The notes under the pieces are model-generated. The model was not told the origin of the DNA. It saw only the letters and a list, made by a program, of their open reading frames with translations, and did no database searches. 64,000 nt of DNA from Actinacidiphila cocklensis (GTDB taxonomy: Bacteria; Actinomycetota; Actinomycetes; Streptomycetales; Streptomycetaceae): positions 1 to 64,000 of the forward strand of contig NZ_CAJSLV010000065.1 in the NCBI RefSeq assembly GCF_907177275.1, read 5' to 3'. Shown piece after piece: positions 17,052-26,931 of the stretch (position 1 is its first letter; the number at the start of each line of letters is the position of its first letter). The position numbers and the translations under genes were made by a program.

Positions 17052-18224
17052 TCACGGCAGCGCGAGCATCTGCTCCAGGGCCAGCTTGGCGAAGTGCTCG
17101 GTGTCGGCGTCGACCTCGATGCGGTTGACCGGCTTGCCGTCGGCCAGCGACTCCAGCGCCCAGACCAGGTGCGGCAGGTCGATGCGGTTCATGGTCGAGC
17201 AGAAGCAGACGGTCTTGTCGAGGAAGACGATCTGCTTGTCGGGGTGGGCCTTGGCCAGCCGGCGCACCAGGTTCAGCTCGGTGCCGATCGCCCACGCCGA
17301 GCCGGCGGGGGCCGCGTCGAGCATCTTGATGATGTACTCGGTCGAGCCGACGTGGTCGGCGGCGGTGACGACCTCGTGCTTGCACTCGGGGTGCACCAGC
17401 ACGTTGACGCCGGGGATGCGCGCGCGGACGTCCTCGACCGACTCCAGCGAGAAGCGGCCGTGCACCGAGCAGTGCCCGCGCCACAGGATCATCTTCGCGT
17501 CCCGCAGCTGCTCGGGGGTCAGCCCGCCGCCCGGCTTGTGCGGGTTGTAGACGACGCAGTCCTCCAGGGCGATGCCCAGGTCCCGTACCGCGGTGTTGCG
17601 CCCCAGGTGCTGGTCGGGCAGGAAGAGCACCTTCTCGCCCTGCGAGAACGCCCACTCCAGGGCGCGCTGGGCGTTGGACGAGGTGCAGATCGTGCCGCCG
17701 TGCCGGCCGGTGAAGGCCTTGATGTCGGCCGAGGAGTTCATGTACGACACCGGCACGGTGACGTCGGCGACGCCCGCGTCGGCCAGCACGTCCCAGCACT
17801 CCGCGACCTGCTCGGCGCTGGCCATGTCGGCCATCGAGCAGCCGGCCGCCAGGTCCGGCAGGATCACCTGCTGCCGCTCCGAGGTGAGGATGTCGGCGGA
17901 CTCCGCCATGAAGTGCACACCGCAGAAGACGATGTACTCCGCCTCGGGCCTGGCCGCAGCGTCCCTGGCCAGCTTGAAGGAGTCGCCGGTCACGTCGGCG
18001 AACTCGATCACCTCGTCGCGCTGGTAGTGGTGGCCGAGGATGAAGACCTTCTCGCCCAGGCGGGCCTTGGCGGCCCTGGCGCGCTCCACCAGGTCCGGGT
18101 CGGACGGCGCGGGAAGGTCGCCGGGGCAGTCCACACCCCGCTCGCTGCGCGGGTCGGACTCCCGGCCGAGCAGCAGCAGTGCCAGCGGGGTGGGCTGTAC
18201 GTCCAGGGTTTCTGTGGTGGTCAC
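17052..18224 (-). CDS. nadA: Quinolinate synthase
   Basis: [4Fe-4S] enzyme condensing iminoaspartate and dihydroxyacetone phosphate to quinolinate in NAD synthesis. The 390-residue protein has cluster-ligand cysteines within FCGVHFM, HPECKHE and the C-terminal CFCSTMNR, plus the family segment LGHHYQRDEVIEFAD. It is transcribed divergently from erpA, whose product delivers Fe-S clusters. nadB and nadC are not in the window. Its 5' region carries several palindromic elements that may control NAD synthesis. Confidence 0.94.
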   Translation of the reverse strand: MTTTETLDVQPTPLALLLLGRESDPRSERGVDCPGDLPAPSDPDLVERARAAKARLGEKVFILGHHYQRDEVIEFADVTGDSFKLARDAAARPEAEYIVFCGVHFMAESADILTSERQQVILPDLAAGCSMADMASAEQVAECWDVLADAGVADVTVPVSYMNSSADIKAFTGRHGGTICTSSNAQRALEWAFSQGEKVLFLPDQHLGRNTAVRDLGIALEDCVVYNPHKPGGGLTPEQLRDAKMILWRGHCSVHGRFSLESVEDVRARIPGVNVLVHPECKHEVVTAADHVGSTEYIIKMLDAAPAGSAWAIGTELNLVRRLAKAHPDKQIVFLDKTVCFCSTMNRIDLPHLVWALESLADGKPVNRIEVDADTEHFAKLALEQMLALP

Positions 18225-18260
18225 GGGCCGGACGCCCTTTCTTGACTGCGCAGACCTTTT

Positions 18261-18331
18261 CGTCTACTTGACGCTATCTATGATAGCCCGTTCGCGTCAC
18301 ATTGACGATGCCGGGTCGCGTCAATGTGACG
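18261..18331. promoter_or_regulatory. Three CGTC-N5-GACG palindromes between nadA and erpA
   Basis: The palindromic pattern CGTC-N5-GACG occurs at 18261-18273, 18295-18307 and 18319-18331. The last two are exact complements of each other and form a 14-bp inverted repeat (18294-18307 with 18319-18332, 11-bp spacer). A small GCTATC-tat-GATAGC palindrome lies at 18273-18287. The array sits 37-107 bp upstream of nadA and about 155 bp upstream of erpA. It probably binds a dimeric regulator; identity unknown. Confidence 0.6.
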
Positions 18332-18485
18332 CATTCGTCCATCCCTGCCGTGCGCGGCCCGCCGTGTGCGAGCATGGTGGGGACGAAGACACCGCGGACT
18401 CGCACGACCCGCCCGGAATGAATCCGGAAGGGCGCCGGTTAGCAGTCGGTAAGCCAGTAGTCCGTACAACCCGGGAGTGAAGCAG

Positions 18486-18839
18486 ATGACGGTTCAGGAC
18501 GAGACCACCACGACGGACGGCATCCTCCTGTCCGACGCCGCCGCCGGCAAGGTCAAGAGCCTGCTGGAGCAGGAAGGCCGCGAGGACCTCGCGCTGCGGG
18601 TCGCCGTCCAGCCCGGCGGCTGCTCGGGCCTGCGTTACCAGCTCTTCTTCGACGAGCGCTCGCTCGACGGCGACGTGGTCAAGGACTTCGGCGGCGTCAA
18701 GGTCGTCACCGACCGCATGAGCGCGCCCTACCTGGGCGGTGCGTCCATCGACTTCGTGGACACCATCGAGAAGCAGGGCTTCACGATCGACAACCCGAAC
18801 GCCACGGGTTCCTGCGCCTGCGGCGACTCCTTCCACTGA
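18486..18839 (+). CDS. erpA: Iron-sulfur cluster carrier/insertion protein (A-type)
   Basis: A 117-residue A-type carrier that receives and delivers Fe-S clusters. The three conserved cysteines are visible in PGGCSGLRY and the C-terminal CACGDSF. I chose the ATG at 18486, which has GGGAG 8-12 bases upstream; an in-frame GTG at 18477 lies closer to that site. It is back to back with nadA, an Fe-S enzyme. Confidence 0.94.
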   Translation: MTVQDETTTTDGILLSDAAAGKVKSLLEQEGREDLALRVAVQPGGCSGLRYQLFFDERSLDGDVVKDFGGVKVVTDRMSAPYLGGASIDFVDTIEKQGFTIDNPNATGSCACGDSFH

Positions 18840-18871
18840 GCTTCAGCCCTGCGGGGCGAGCGAGGTTTTCA

Positions 18872-18931
18872 GGGGCGCGGAAACGCGCGAGCACCCACCG
18901 TCCGGTGGGTGCTCGCGCGTTTCTGCGCCCC
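18872..18931. terminator. Very long bidirectional hairpin between erpA and the secreted-protein gene
   Basis: A 21-bp perfect inverted repeat (arms 18880-18900 and 18903-18923, 2-bp centre) extends outward through a G.U pair and seven further pairs (18872-18878 with 18925-18931), giving a stem of about 29 bp. It sits 33 bp after erpA and just inside the convergent gene's end, so it probably terminates transcription from both sides. Confidence 0.85.
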
Positions 18932-18945
18932 GTGGCGCGGGCCGG

Positions 18946-20544
18946 CTAGGAAACCCTGACCGGGGAGCCGGTGGAGGTGTCGACCACCGTGCGCGAGCCG
19001 AGCGGCTCGCTGAGCCGGACCGACGCGCTCTGCGCCTTGGCGAGCGCCGGACAGGGCGCCCCGGGGTCCTTGGGCGTGCCGGTCACCGTGACCCGCACCT
19101 GGCCGGGGGACTCGACGGCCGCGGCCGTGTAGGTGTCGCAGATCCCGCCCCAGAAGGTGAGGGTCAGCGAGCTGCCGTGCGGCTGGTAGCCGGACAGCGT
19201 CACCGGAGGATTCGCGGGGGGCGCGGGAGAGGGGCCGCCGGGGGTGTTGCCGCCGTCCTGGAGGTCGGACTGCTCCACCGCCTGCTGGGCGATGACCGAG
19301 CCGGTCGCCGCACCCTGCGGCTTCGCGTCGAAGAGCCACGCGGGCACCAGCGCCTGGCCGCCCGGGGCGAACTCCCGGGCCAGGCCGAACTCGGCCCCCG
19401 TGATGTCGATCGGCGTCACCCGGGGCGCCACGCACGGCAGGCTGGTCGGCAGCGTCCTGTCCTGGCCCGGGACGGTCGGCGAGACCGCGGGTCCCGCGGC
19501 GTTCCCGCCCGGGTCGGCGGGCTGCGCCTGCCCCTTGTCGGGCATCGGCACCTGGCAGGACATCTGGTGGTCCGGCTGCATGATCCGCCCCGACGACAGG
19601 TTCCTGTACGCCTGATCGGCGCTGATCACCGGTTGGCTCCCGCTCTCGGCCAGCGTCGACAGGCGTCCGTGCCCGCCGGTGATCCGCCCGTTCGGGTCGA
19701 CGTCGAGGGTGGTGTCCCAGCCGTGCGTGGGCAGGCCGCCGACCACCGGGTCCGCGGTCACCGTCCTGGCCGAGCCGGCCGTCCTGGTCGCGTCGACCCG
19801 CGCGCCCGACAGGCCCAGCGCGTCCAGCACCGGCGCCGCCGCCGCTTTCGCCTGCTGCTCGGGGATCGGCGGGGTGCCCGCGTCAGCACCGGTGGAGGCC
19901 GACGTCCCGGCGCCGCCCTCCGCCCGGTGCGAGGTCGAGCCGGAGTCCGCGGAGCTGCCCGCCGCGGGCGGCGGGACCTGCGGCAGCGCGGGCGGCACGA
20001 CCTGCCGGGCGCCCGGGGTGACCGCGCCGTTGGAGGCGTACGACCAGGTGCCCGGGGCGTCCTGGCTCGCCAGCAGTGCGGGACCCGTACCGTCCGCGGA
20101 GCCGGCCCGCCACGAGCCGTGGTCCGCGACCACAGGGCCGGTCACCCCCAGCAGTGCCGCGAGCCGGCCGACCGCGGCACGGTCCGCGCCGCCGTCCGGG
20201 CGGTAGAGGGGGGCCGACGCCGGGCCGTCCTGCGGCAGGCTGCCGGTCAGCCGGTAGTCGCCGCCCCCGGTGCCGGGGGCGATGCCGATGGCAGTGCCCG
20301 ACTTGGTGGGGAGCTGCGCCGTCGGCGACTTCCCGCCGCCGTCCCCGGACGCCCAGTACGCCCCGCCGCCCGCGGCCGCCAGCACCGCGGCTGCCACCAG
20401 GGCGACCGTCAGCCGCCGCCTGCGCGGCGAACCGTCATGCGTGTGCCCGCCGGCGTCACCGCCGACGAGGATGTCGTCGTCCTTACCGGTGTCGTGGCCC
20501 TCGCCGGCCTGCCGCACCTCATGATCGTCGTGCTCGCTGCTCAC
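18946..20544 (-). CDS. Single-pass membrane-anchored extracytoplasmic protein, function unknown
   Basis: A 532-residue protein with a charged cytosolic head (about 1-45, His/Asp-rich, ending RRRR), one hydrophobic helix (about 46-65) and a long Gly/Pro/Ala/Ser-rich outer part. The outer part has four cysteines (in MSCQVP, LPCVAP, GGICDTY and APCPAL) that could pair as disulfides. No catalytic motif is recognised. It ends against the long hairpin downstream of erpA. Confidence 0.75.
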   Translation of the reverse strand: MSSEHDDHEVRQAGEGHDTGKDDDILVGGDAGGHTHDGSPRRRRLTVALVAAAVLAAAGGGAYWASGDGGGKSPTAQLPTKSGTAIGIAPGTGGGDYRLTGSLPQDGPASAPLYRPDGGADRAAVGRLAALLGVTGPVVADHGSWRAGSADGTGPALLASQDAPGTWSYASNGAVTPGARQVVPPALPQVPPPAAGSSADSGSTSHRAEGGAGTSASTGADAGTPPIPEQQAKAAAAPVLDALGLSGARVDATRTAGSARTVTADPVVGGLPTHGWDTTLDVDPNGRITGGHGRLSTLAESGSQPVISADQAYRNLSSGRIMQPDHQMSCQVPMPDKGQAQPADPGGNAAGPAVSPTVPGQDRTLPTSLPCVAPRVTPIDITGAEFGLAREFAPGGQALVPAWLFDAKPQGAATGSVIAQQAVEQSDLQDGGNTPGGPSPAPPANPPVTLSGYQPHGSSLTLTFWGGICDTYTAAAVESPGQVRVTVTGTPKDPGAPCPALAKAQSASVRLSEPLGSRTVVDTSTGSPVRVS

Positions 20545-20632
20545 CGCGCGCCCTCCTCGGCTCCGTCAACCGTCAGGTGCCGATGTGACGCGGCCGGCCG
20601 GCCGGCGGTTCCCCCGGGCGGCGCGGGGCAGG

Positions 20633-20860
20633 TCAGTCGCCGAACTCCGCCATGCCGGCGACCACATGGGCCGACGCCGGCGGCACCGTGATGCCGTGCA
20701 GGCCGGCCGGGGCGGACGCGGTGCGCTCACCGGCGGGGACGTGCCAGTGCGCGGCCATCTGCCGGCAGTCGCCGATCAGCTGCTCCAGCGAGTCCGGCTC
20801 GGCGAGTGGAACCGGGGCGAGCGGGGATGTGACACCGGTGGCACGCGGGGTAGACCTCAT
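20633..20860 (-). CDS. Small hypothetical protein
   Basis: A 75-residue protein starting MRSTPRATG at the ATG 20860, with a central segment SLEQLIGDCRQMAAHWH. It is upstream of the membrane-anchored protein gene on the same strand and divergent from adoK. No clear ribosome site is present, but the composition and position are consistent with a real small gene. Function unknown. Confidence 0.55.
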   Translation of the reverse strand: MRSTPRATGVTSPLAPVPLAEPDSLEQLIGDCRQMAAHWHVPAGERTASAPAGLHGITVPPASAHVVAGMAEFGD

Positions 20861-21063
20861 AAGACCGACACTAGGCACGAGTGGTCCGGGGAGAAAGCCC
20901 TACTATCGGGTAGTTTCGCCGTGCCCCGCGGATGCACCGGCGGGCGGCGGCGGACGATCCGTGGATGTCCCGGCCGTGCCCCAGTTTGCCGGTAGCGTGG
21001 ACGACTGCTCAGCCCGACGCAACCCCCCGCGTACGATTCCCCCGTCCTCAGGAGCCTGCCGCC

Positions 21064-22041
21064 GTGCGTATCGCCGTCACCGGATCCATCGCCACCGACC
21101 ACCTGATGACCTTCCCAGGCCGCTTCTCCGACCAGCTGGTCGCCGATCAGCTGCACACGGTCTCGCTGTCCTTCCTGGTCGACGCCCTCGATGTACGGCG
21201 CGGCGGGGTCGGCGCCAACATCTGCTTCGGCATGGGCCTGCTCGGCACCGCTCCGATCCTGGTCGGTGCAGCGGGCAACGACTTCGGCGAGTACCGCGCC
21301 TGGCTGCAGCGGCACGGCGTCGACACCGCCTCGGTCCGCATCTCCGAGGTGCTGCACACCGCCCGCTTCATCTGCACCACCGACGCCGACCACAACCAGA
21401 TCGGCTCCTTCTACACCGGCGCCATGAGCGAGGCGCGGCTGATCGAGCTGCAGCACGTCGCCGACCGGGTCGGCGGCCTCGACCTGGTCTCGATCGGCGC
21501 GGACGACCCCGAGGCGATGATCCGGCACACCGAGGAGTGCCGGACCAGGGGCATCCCGTTCGCCGCGGACTTCTCCCAGCAGATCGCCCGGATGGACGGC
21601 GACGACATCCGGGTCCTGGTCGACGGGGCCGCGTACCTGTTCAACAACGAGTACGAAAAGGGCCTGATCGAGAGCAAGACCGGGTGGAGCGAGGAGGAGA
21701 TCCTCGACCGGATCGGCACCCGGATCACCACGCTCGGCGCCAACGGAGTGCGGATCGACCGCAAGGGCGAGCAGCCCATCGTGGTCGCCTGCGCGGAGGA
21801 GCAGGCCAAGGTCGACCCGACCGGCGTCGGCGACGGCTTCCGCGCCGGCTTCCTGTCCGGCCTCGCCTGGGGCGTCGGCCTGGAGCGCGCCGCGCAGATC
21901 GGCTGCATGGTCGCCACCCTCGTCATCGAGACCCTGGGCACGCAGGAGTACGAGCTGCGGCGCACCCACTTCATGGAGCGCTTCACCAAGGCGTACGGCG
22001 AGGACGCCGCCTCCGAGGTCCACCGGCACCTGGGAGCCTGA
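21064..22041 (+). CDS. adoK: Adenosine kinase (PfkB/ribokinase family)
   Basis: A 325-residue PfkB-family kinase, probably phosphorylating adenosine to AMP. It starts VRIAVTGSIATDHLM, has GGVGANICFGMG near the sugar-binding side and the catalytic-base motif DPTGVGDGFRAGF. It closely resembles, from memory, the mycobacterial adenosine kinase AdoK, which also lies near qcrCAB-ctaCE. Start GTG at 21064, with AGGAG about 11 bp upstream. A more general sugar kinase is the alternative. Confidence 0.82.
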   Translation: MRIAVTGSIATDHLMTFPGRFSDQLVADQLHTVSLSFLVDALDVRRGGVGANICFGMGLLGTAPILVGAAGNDFGEYRAWLQRHGVDTASVRISEVLHTARFICTTDADHNQIGSFYTGAMSEARLIELQHVADRVGGLDLVSIGADDPEAMIRHTEECRTRGIPFAADFSQQIARMDGDDIRVLVDGAAYLFNNEYEKGLIESKTGWSEEEILDRIGTRITTLGANGVRIDRKGEQPIVVACAEEQAKVDPTGVGDGFRAGFLSGLAWGVGLERAAQIGCMVATLVIETLGTQEYELRRTHFMERFTKAYGEDAASEVHRHLGA

Positions 22042-22123
22042 CCCTGCGCCCGGGGGGCGCCCGGCAGGGGCGCGGGGAACTGCCCGCGCCCCTGCGAGGC
22101 ACCGCCCGCCGCAGAGGCGGGGT
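22042..22123. repeat. Convergent gap with dispersed GC-rich repeat
   Basis: The 82-bp gap between convergent adoK and the cysteine desulfurase gene contains aggggcgcggggaactgccc and cgcccctg as an imperfect palindrome, another member of the dispersed repeat family. It may serve as a terminator for both genes. Confidence 0.5.
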
Positions 22124-23479
22124 TCAGGCCTGGCGCCGGACGCGGTAGGCGGTGCCCTGGGGGGCCGGGGCGGACCCCAGGTAGGTGTGGCCGCGCATGG
22201 AGCACCAGGCCGGGATGTCCAACCCCGCCGCCTCGTCGTCGGAGAGCACCGTGACCACCCCGCCGGGCGGCACCTCGCCGATGACCTTCGCCAGCTCGAT
22301 CACCGGGATCGGGCACAGCTTGCCGAGCGAGTCGACGACCAGGTCCGCGTCGAGCGCCGGCGCCGGGACCGACCCGAGGTGGGAGCGGACCTCGGCGACC
22401 AGCGGCGGCAGCACGTCGAGGAAGCGCTCGACGTCCGCCTCCGCCGTCCCCGCCGGCAGCGACACCCGTACGTTGCCCTCGGACAGCACGCCCATCGCCT
22501 TGAGCACATGGCTCGGCGTCAGCGTGCTCGACGTGCAGGAGGAGCCGGACGAGACCGAGAAGCCGGCCCGGTCCAGCGCGGTCAGCAGCGCCTCGCCGTC
22601 GACGTAGAGGCAGGAGAAGGTCACCAGGTGCGGCAGCCGCAGGGTGCCGTGCCCGACCACCTCGACGTCCGGCACCAGCTCGGGCACCCGCGCCCTGATC
22701 CGGTCTACCAGGGCGGACAGCCGGGCCGCCTCGGCGTCGGCCTCGCTCCGTACCGCCCGCAGCGACGCGGCCGCGGCCACGATCGCCGGCAGGTTCGCGA
22801 ACCCGGGGGAGCGGCCCGACTCCCGCTCGTCCGCGGGATGCTGGGGCGCGAACCTGGTGCCCTTGCGCACCACCAGCAGCCCCACCCCGGGCGGTCCGCC
22901 CCACTTGTGCGCACTGCCGGCCAGCAGCGACCAGCCGCCCTCGACCGCGCCCCACGCCAGCGACTGCGCCGCGTCCACCAGCAGCGGTACGCCCGCGGCG
23001 CGGCACAGCTCGGCGACCTCGGCGACCGGCTGGACCGTCCCCACCTCGTGGTTCGCCGACTGCAGGCACACCAGTGCGGTGTCAGGGCGCAGCGCCGCCG
23101 CCACGTCGGCGGGCGCGACCCGCCCGGCGCGGTCCACGCCGACCGGCACCGCTTCGTAGGCGTCGGCCGCGTGCAGGACGGCGGAGTGCTCGACCGCGGA
23201 GACCACCACATGGCGGCCCGTCCTGCGCCGCCCGGCCATCGCCCCGGCGACACCGTCGTGCAGCGCGCGGGTTCCCGAAGGAGTGAAAACCAGTTCGTCG
23301 GGGCGACAGCCGACGGCCGCCGCCGCGGTCTCCCTGGCCGCGTCGAGCAGCAGCCTGGCCCGGCGTCCCTCGCGGTACAGCCGGGCCGGGTCCGCCCACC
23401 CCTCGTCGAGCGCGGCGAGCAACGCCTGGCGGGCAACCGGGTGCAGCGGGGCGGCGGAAGCCATATCGAAATAGGACAC
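22124..23479 (-). CDS. Cysteine desulfurase fused to a C-terminal TusA-like sulfur-carrier domain
   Basis: The first about 365 residues are a class V PLP enzyme: the PLP lysine is in GSAHKWGG and the persulfide cysteine in SSGSSCTSS. The last about 75 residues form a TusA/SirA-type domain with LCPIPVIELAK. The enzyme would take sulfur from cysteine and hand it to its own carrier domain, for tRNA thiolation, molybdopterin or cofactor sulfuration. The 451-residue length fits a two-domain fusion. It is divergent from ctaC. Confidence 0.87.
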   Translation of the reverse strand: MSYFDMASAAPLHPVARQALLAALDEGWADPARLYREGRRARLLLDAARETAAAAVGCRPDELVFTPSGTRALHDGVAGAMAGRRRTGRHVVVSAVEHSAVLHAADAYEAVPVGVDRAGRVAPADVAAALRPDTALVCLQSANHEVGTVQPVAEVAELCRAAGVPLLVDAAQSLAWGAVEGGWSLLAGSAHKWGGPPGVGLLVVRKGTRFAPQHPADERESGRSPGFANLPAIVAAAASLRAVRSEADAEAARLSALVDRIRARVPELVPDVEVVGHGTLRLPHLVTFSCLYVDGEALLTALDRAGFSVSSGSSCTSSTLTPSHVLKAMGVLSEGNVRVSLPAGTAEADVERFLDVLPPLVAEVRSHLGSVPAPALDADLVVDSLGKLCPIPVIELAKVIGEVPPGGVVTVLSDDEAAGLDIPAWCSMRGHTYLGSAPAPQGTAYRVRRQA

Positions 23480-23729
23480 CCCAGCACGCTACGCCCCGGG
23501 GGCCGCGAGGGGCTGGGCGCAGTGTCAGAACACCTCGTCCGCGCGGGATTCCATCCCTTCGGGGAGAGCCCCGGCGCGTTGGACCCCCTCCCCGCGCGAC
23601 CCCAAATTGCGTCCAGTAGGGTTTGGTCCGCATAAACATCCACACCTCATTGCCTGCAGCCCGGGCCGACCGACCAGCACACGGCCGGAACACCCGGACG
23701 AGCGGGCGAGACTCTCGGGAAGGCGCTAC

Positions 23730-24719
23730 GTGAGTCCCAACGGCTCCGACCTCCCCCACCGCCCAAAGGGCGTGGGCGGCACTCCCACGTCGCGGCGCGG
23801 GTTGCGGCGGAGGATCCCGCAGGCGCTGGCTGCGGGCCTGGTCCTGGCGATGGCCACCGGCTGCTCGTACAAGGACTATCCCCGCCTCGGCATGCCCAGT
23901 CCTGCCACCGAACAGGCACCCCGCATCCTCGCCCTGTGGCAGGGGTCGTGGGCCGCGGCTCTGGCGACCGGTGTACTGGTCTGGGGACTGATCCTGTGGA
24001 GCGTGATCTTCCACCGCCGCAGCAGGACCAAGGTCGAGGTTCCGCCGCAGACCCGCTACAACCTGCCCATCGAGGCGTTGTACACGATCGTTCCGATCGT
24101 GGTGATCGCGGTGCTCTTCTACTTCACCGCCCGCGACGAGAACAAGCTCCTGGCGACCTCCAAGAAGCCGCAGCACATCATCAACGTGGTGGGCTTCCAG
24201 TGGAGCTGGGGCTTCAACTACGTCGAGAACGTCGACGGCACCTCTCAGCCCACGAAGCCCCCGGCCGAGTTGAGCGAGATCCCGGCGAACAAACTGCTGT
24301 TCCCGCCGGGCGCGGAAGGCGTCTACGACGTCGGCACCCCCTCCAGCCGCAACCCGGAGACCGGGAACCCCGGTCCGACGCTGTGGCTGCCCGAGGGCCA
24401 GACGGTCCGCTTCGTGCTCACGTCGCGTGACGTCATCCACTCGTTCTGGATCGTGCCGTTCCTGATGAAGCAGGACGTCATCCCGGGCCACACCAACGTC
24501 TTCGAGGTGACTCCGAACAAGGAGGGCATCTTCATGGGCAAGTGTGCCGAGCTGTGCGGTGTCGACCACTCCCGGATGCTGTTCAACGTGAAGGTCGTAT
24601 CGCCCGAGGCCTACCAGGCGCACCTCAAGGACCTCGCCAAGCAGGGGCAGACGGGCTATCTCCCGTCAGGTATCGCCACCACGGGCAACGCGAAGAACTC
24701 GGAGCCCAAGACCACATGA
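23730..24719 (+). CDS. ctaC: Cytochrome c oxidase subunit II
   Basis: CuA-containing subunit of the aa3 oxidase. The 329-residue protein has a lipoprotein-type signal ending ATGC (about residue 45), two membrane helices, and the CuA site [12 protein letters not shown]. The GTG at 23730 was chosen for the preceding GGGAAGG; the open frame from 23607 has no ribosome site. A TAGGGT element at 23617-23622 could be a -10 box. The stop overlaps the ctaD start (ATGA). Confidence 0.94.
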   Translation: MSPNGSDLPHRPKGVGGTPTSRRGLRRRIPQALAAGLVLAMATGCSYKDYPRLGMPSPATEQAPRILALWQGSWAAALATGVLVWGLILWSVIFHRRSRTKVEVPPQTRYNLPIEALYTIVPIVVIAVLFYFTARDENKLLATSKKPQHIINVVGFQWSWGFNYVENVDGTSQPTKPPAELSEIPANKLLFPPGAEGVYDVGTPSSRNPETGNPGPTLWLPEGQTVRFVLTSRDVIHSFWIVPFLMKQDVIPGHTNVFEVTPNKEGIFMGKCAELCGVDHSRMLFNVKVVSPEAYQAHLKDLAKQGQTGYLPSGIATTGNAKNSEPKTT

Positions 24720-26455
24720 GCATTCTCAACGAACCGCAGGGCGCCGCGACGGCCGATGACTCCTATGCGGACGAAATCCCGGCCCGCCGCAAGAAGCCCG
24801 GTTCTGTGGTGGTCACGTGGCTGACCACCACCGACCACAAGACCATCGGCACCCTGTACCTGGTCACGTCGTTCGCGTTCTTCCTGATCGGCGGTGTGCT
24901 GGCACTGCTGATGCGCGCCGAGCTCGCGCGGCCCGGCAACCAGTTCCTGTCGAACGAGCAGTTCAACCAGGCCTTCACGATGCACGGCACCGTGATGCTG
25001 CTGATGTTCGCGACACCGCTGTTCGCGGGCTTCACCAACTGGATCATGCCGCTGCAGATCGGTGCGCCCGACGTGGCGTTCCCGCGGCTGAACATGTTCG
25101 CCTACTGGCTCTACCTGTTCGGCTCGCTCATCGCGGTCGGCGGCTTCGTCACCCCGCAGGGTGCGGCCGACTTCGGCTGGTTCGCGTACTCGCCGCTGTC
25201 CAGCGCGGTCAACTCGCCCGGTGTCGGCGCCGACATGTGGATCATGGGTCTGGCGCTGTCCGGCTTCGGCACCATCCTGGGTGCGGTCAACTTCATCACC
25301 ACGATCATCTGCATGCGCGCACCCGGCATGACGATGTTCCGCATGCCGATCTTCGTGTGGAACGTGCTGCTGACCGCCGTCCTGGTGCTGCTGGCCTTCC
25401 CGGTGCTCGCCGCGGCGCTGCTGGCACTGGAAGCCGACCGTAAATTCGGCGCACACGTATTCGACTCCGCAAACGGCGGCGCACTTCTGTGGCAGCACCT
25501 CTTCTGGTTCTTCGGCCATCCAGAGGTGTACATCATCGCGCTGCCGTTCTTCGGCATCATTTCCGAGGTCATTCCGGTCTTCAGCCGGAAGCCGATGTTC
25601 GGCTACATCGGCCTGGTCGCGGCGACCATCTCCATCGCGGGCCTTTCCGTGACGGTGTGGGCGCACCACATGTACGTGACCGGCGGTGTGCTGCTGCCGT
25701 TCTTCTCGTTCATGACCTTCCTGATCGCGGTGCCGACGGGCGTGAAGTTCTTCAACTGGATCGGCACCATGTGGAAGGGGTCACTGAGTTTCGAGACCCC
25801 GATGCTCTGGTCGGTCGGCTTCCTGATCACCTTCGCCTTCGGTGGTCTGACCGGTGTCATCCTGGCGGCGCCGCCGCTGGACTTCCACGTGTCCGACTCG
25901 TACTTCGTCGTCGCGCACTTCCACTACGTGGTCTTCGGCACCGTCGTCTTCGCGATGTTCGCCGGCTTCCACTTCTGGTGGCCGAAGATGACCGGCAAGA
26001 TGCTCGACGAACGGCTCGGGAAGATCACCTTCTGGACGCTCTTCTTCGGCTTCCACGGCACCTTCCTCGTCCAGCACTGGCTGGGCGCCGAGGGCATGCC
26101 CCGCCGGTACGCCGACTACCTGGCCGCCGACGGCTTCACCACGCTGAACACCGTCTCCACGATCAGCTCGTTCCTGCTCGGCCTGTCGATCCTTCCCTTC
26201 CTCTACAACGTGTGGAAGACGGCGAAGTACGGCAAGAAGGTCGAGGTCGACGACCCGTGGGGCTACGGCCGCTCGCTGGAGTGGGCGACGTCCTGCCCGC
26301 CGCCGCGGCACAACTTCACCTCGCTGCCGCGTATCCGCTCCGAATCCCCGGCGTTCGACCTGCACCACCCGGAGATCGCGGCGATCGACGCCCTCGCGGG
26401 CCACGGCGCGGGCACGGCCATTACCGGTGCTGAGAGCAAGGGAGCGGGCCAGTGA
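24716..26455 (+). CDS. ctaD: Cytochrome c oxidase subunit I
   Basis: Catalytic haem a/a3-CuB subunit of the terminal oxidase, 579 residues with about 12 membrane helices. Key motifs include [10 protein letters not shown] (haem a ligand), WFFGHPEVY (CuB His-Tyr pair), WAHHMYVTG and HFHYVVFG. It starts at the ATG overlapping the ctaC stop and ends overlapping the ctaF start (GTGA), showing tight translational coupling. Confidence 0.96.
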   Translation: MSILNEPQGAATADDSYADEIPARRKKPGSVVVTWLTTTDHKTIGTLYLVTSFAFFLIGGVLALLMRAELARPGNQFLSNEQFNQAFTMHGTVMLLMFATPLFAGFTNWIMPLQIGAPDVAFPRLNMFAYWLYLFGSLIAVGGFVTPQGAADFGWFAYSPLSSAVNSPGVGADMWIMGLALSGFGTILGAVNFITTIICMRAPGMTMFRMPIFVWNVLLTAVLVLLAFPVLAAALLALEADRKFGAHVFDSANGGALLWQHLFWFFGHPEVYIIALPFFGIISEVIPVFSRKPMFGYIGLVAATISIAGLSVTVWAHHMYVTGGVLLPFFSFMTFLIAVPTGVKFFNWIGTMWKGSLSFETPMLWSVGFLITFAFGGLTGVILAAPPLDFHVSDSYFVVAHFHYVVFGTVVFAMFAGFHFWWPKMTGKMLDERLGKITFWTLFFGFHGTFLVQHWLGAEGMPRRYADYLAADGFTTLNTVSTISSFLLGLSILPFLYNVWKTAKYGKKVEVDDPWGYGRSLEWATSCPPPRHNFTSLPRIRSESPAFDLHHPEIAAIDALAGHGAGTAITGAESKGAGQ

Positions 26456-26850
26456 AGGTCCAAGGTTGGATGTTCGGCGGCTTCGCCCTGTTCATCCTGG
26501 CGACGGCCGTGGTGTACGGCCTGTGGTCCAAGGAACCGACCGGTACGACCGCGCTCTTCCTGGCGTTCGCGCTGTGCACCATGATCGCGTTCTACCTGGG
26601 CTTCACCGCGAACCGGGCCGACACCGGGGCGATGGACCGCGAGGACGCCGACATCGCCGACGACGCCGGCGAGGTGGGCTTCTTCAGCCCGCACAGCTGG
26701 CAGCCGCTGATGCTCGGCGCCGGTGGCGCGCTGGCCTTCATGGGCGTCATCTTCGGCTGGTGGCTGCTGTTCTTCTCGCTGCCGGTGATCCTGCTCGGGA
26801 TCTTCGGCTGGGTGTTCGAGTACTACCGCGGTGAGAACCGCACGCAGTGA
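26452..26850 (+). CDS. ctaF: Cytochrome c oxidase subunit IV (actinobacterial)
   Basis: A 132-residue membrane protein with about four hydrophobic helices and a short acidic loop in the middle ([18 protein letters not shown]), characteristic of the actinobacterial subunit IV. Start GTG at 26452 within the ctaD stop. Ends 81 bp before the L,D-transpeptidase gene. Confidence 0.92.
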   Translation: MKVQGWMFGGFALFILATAVVYGLWSKEPTGTTALFLAFALCTMIAFYLGFTANRADTGAMDREDADIADDAGEVGFFSPHSWQPLMLGAGGALAFMGVIFGWWLLFFSLPVILLGIFGWVFEYYRGENRTQ

Positions 26851-26931
26851 CCGTCTGACGCGGCACAGCGGCCCGCCCCTTTTGCACCCTTCTGCCGTGC
26901 GGAATCGGTGGCCGGTTCTTAGCGTGAGGCC

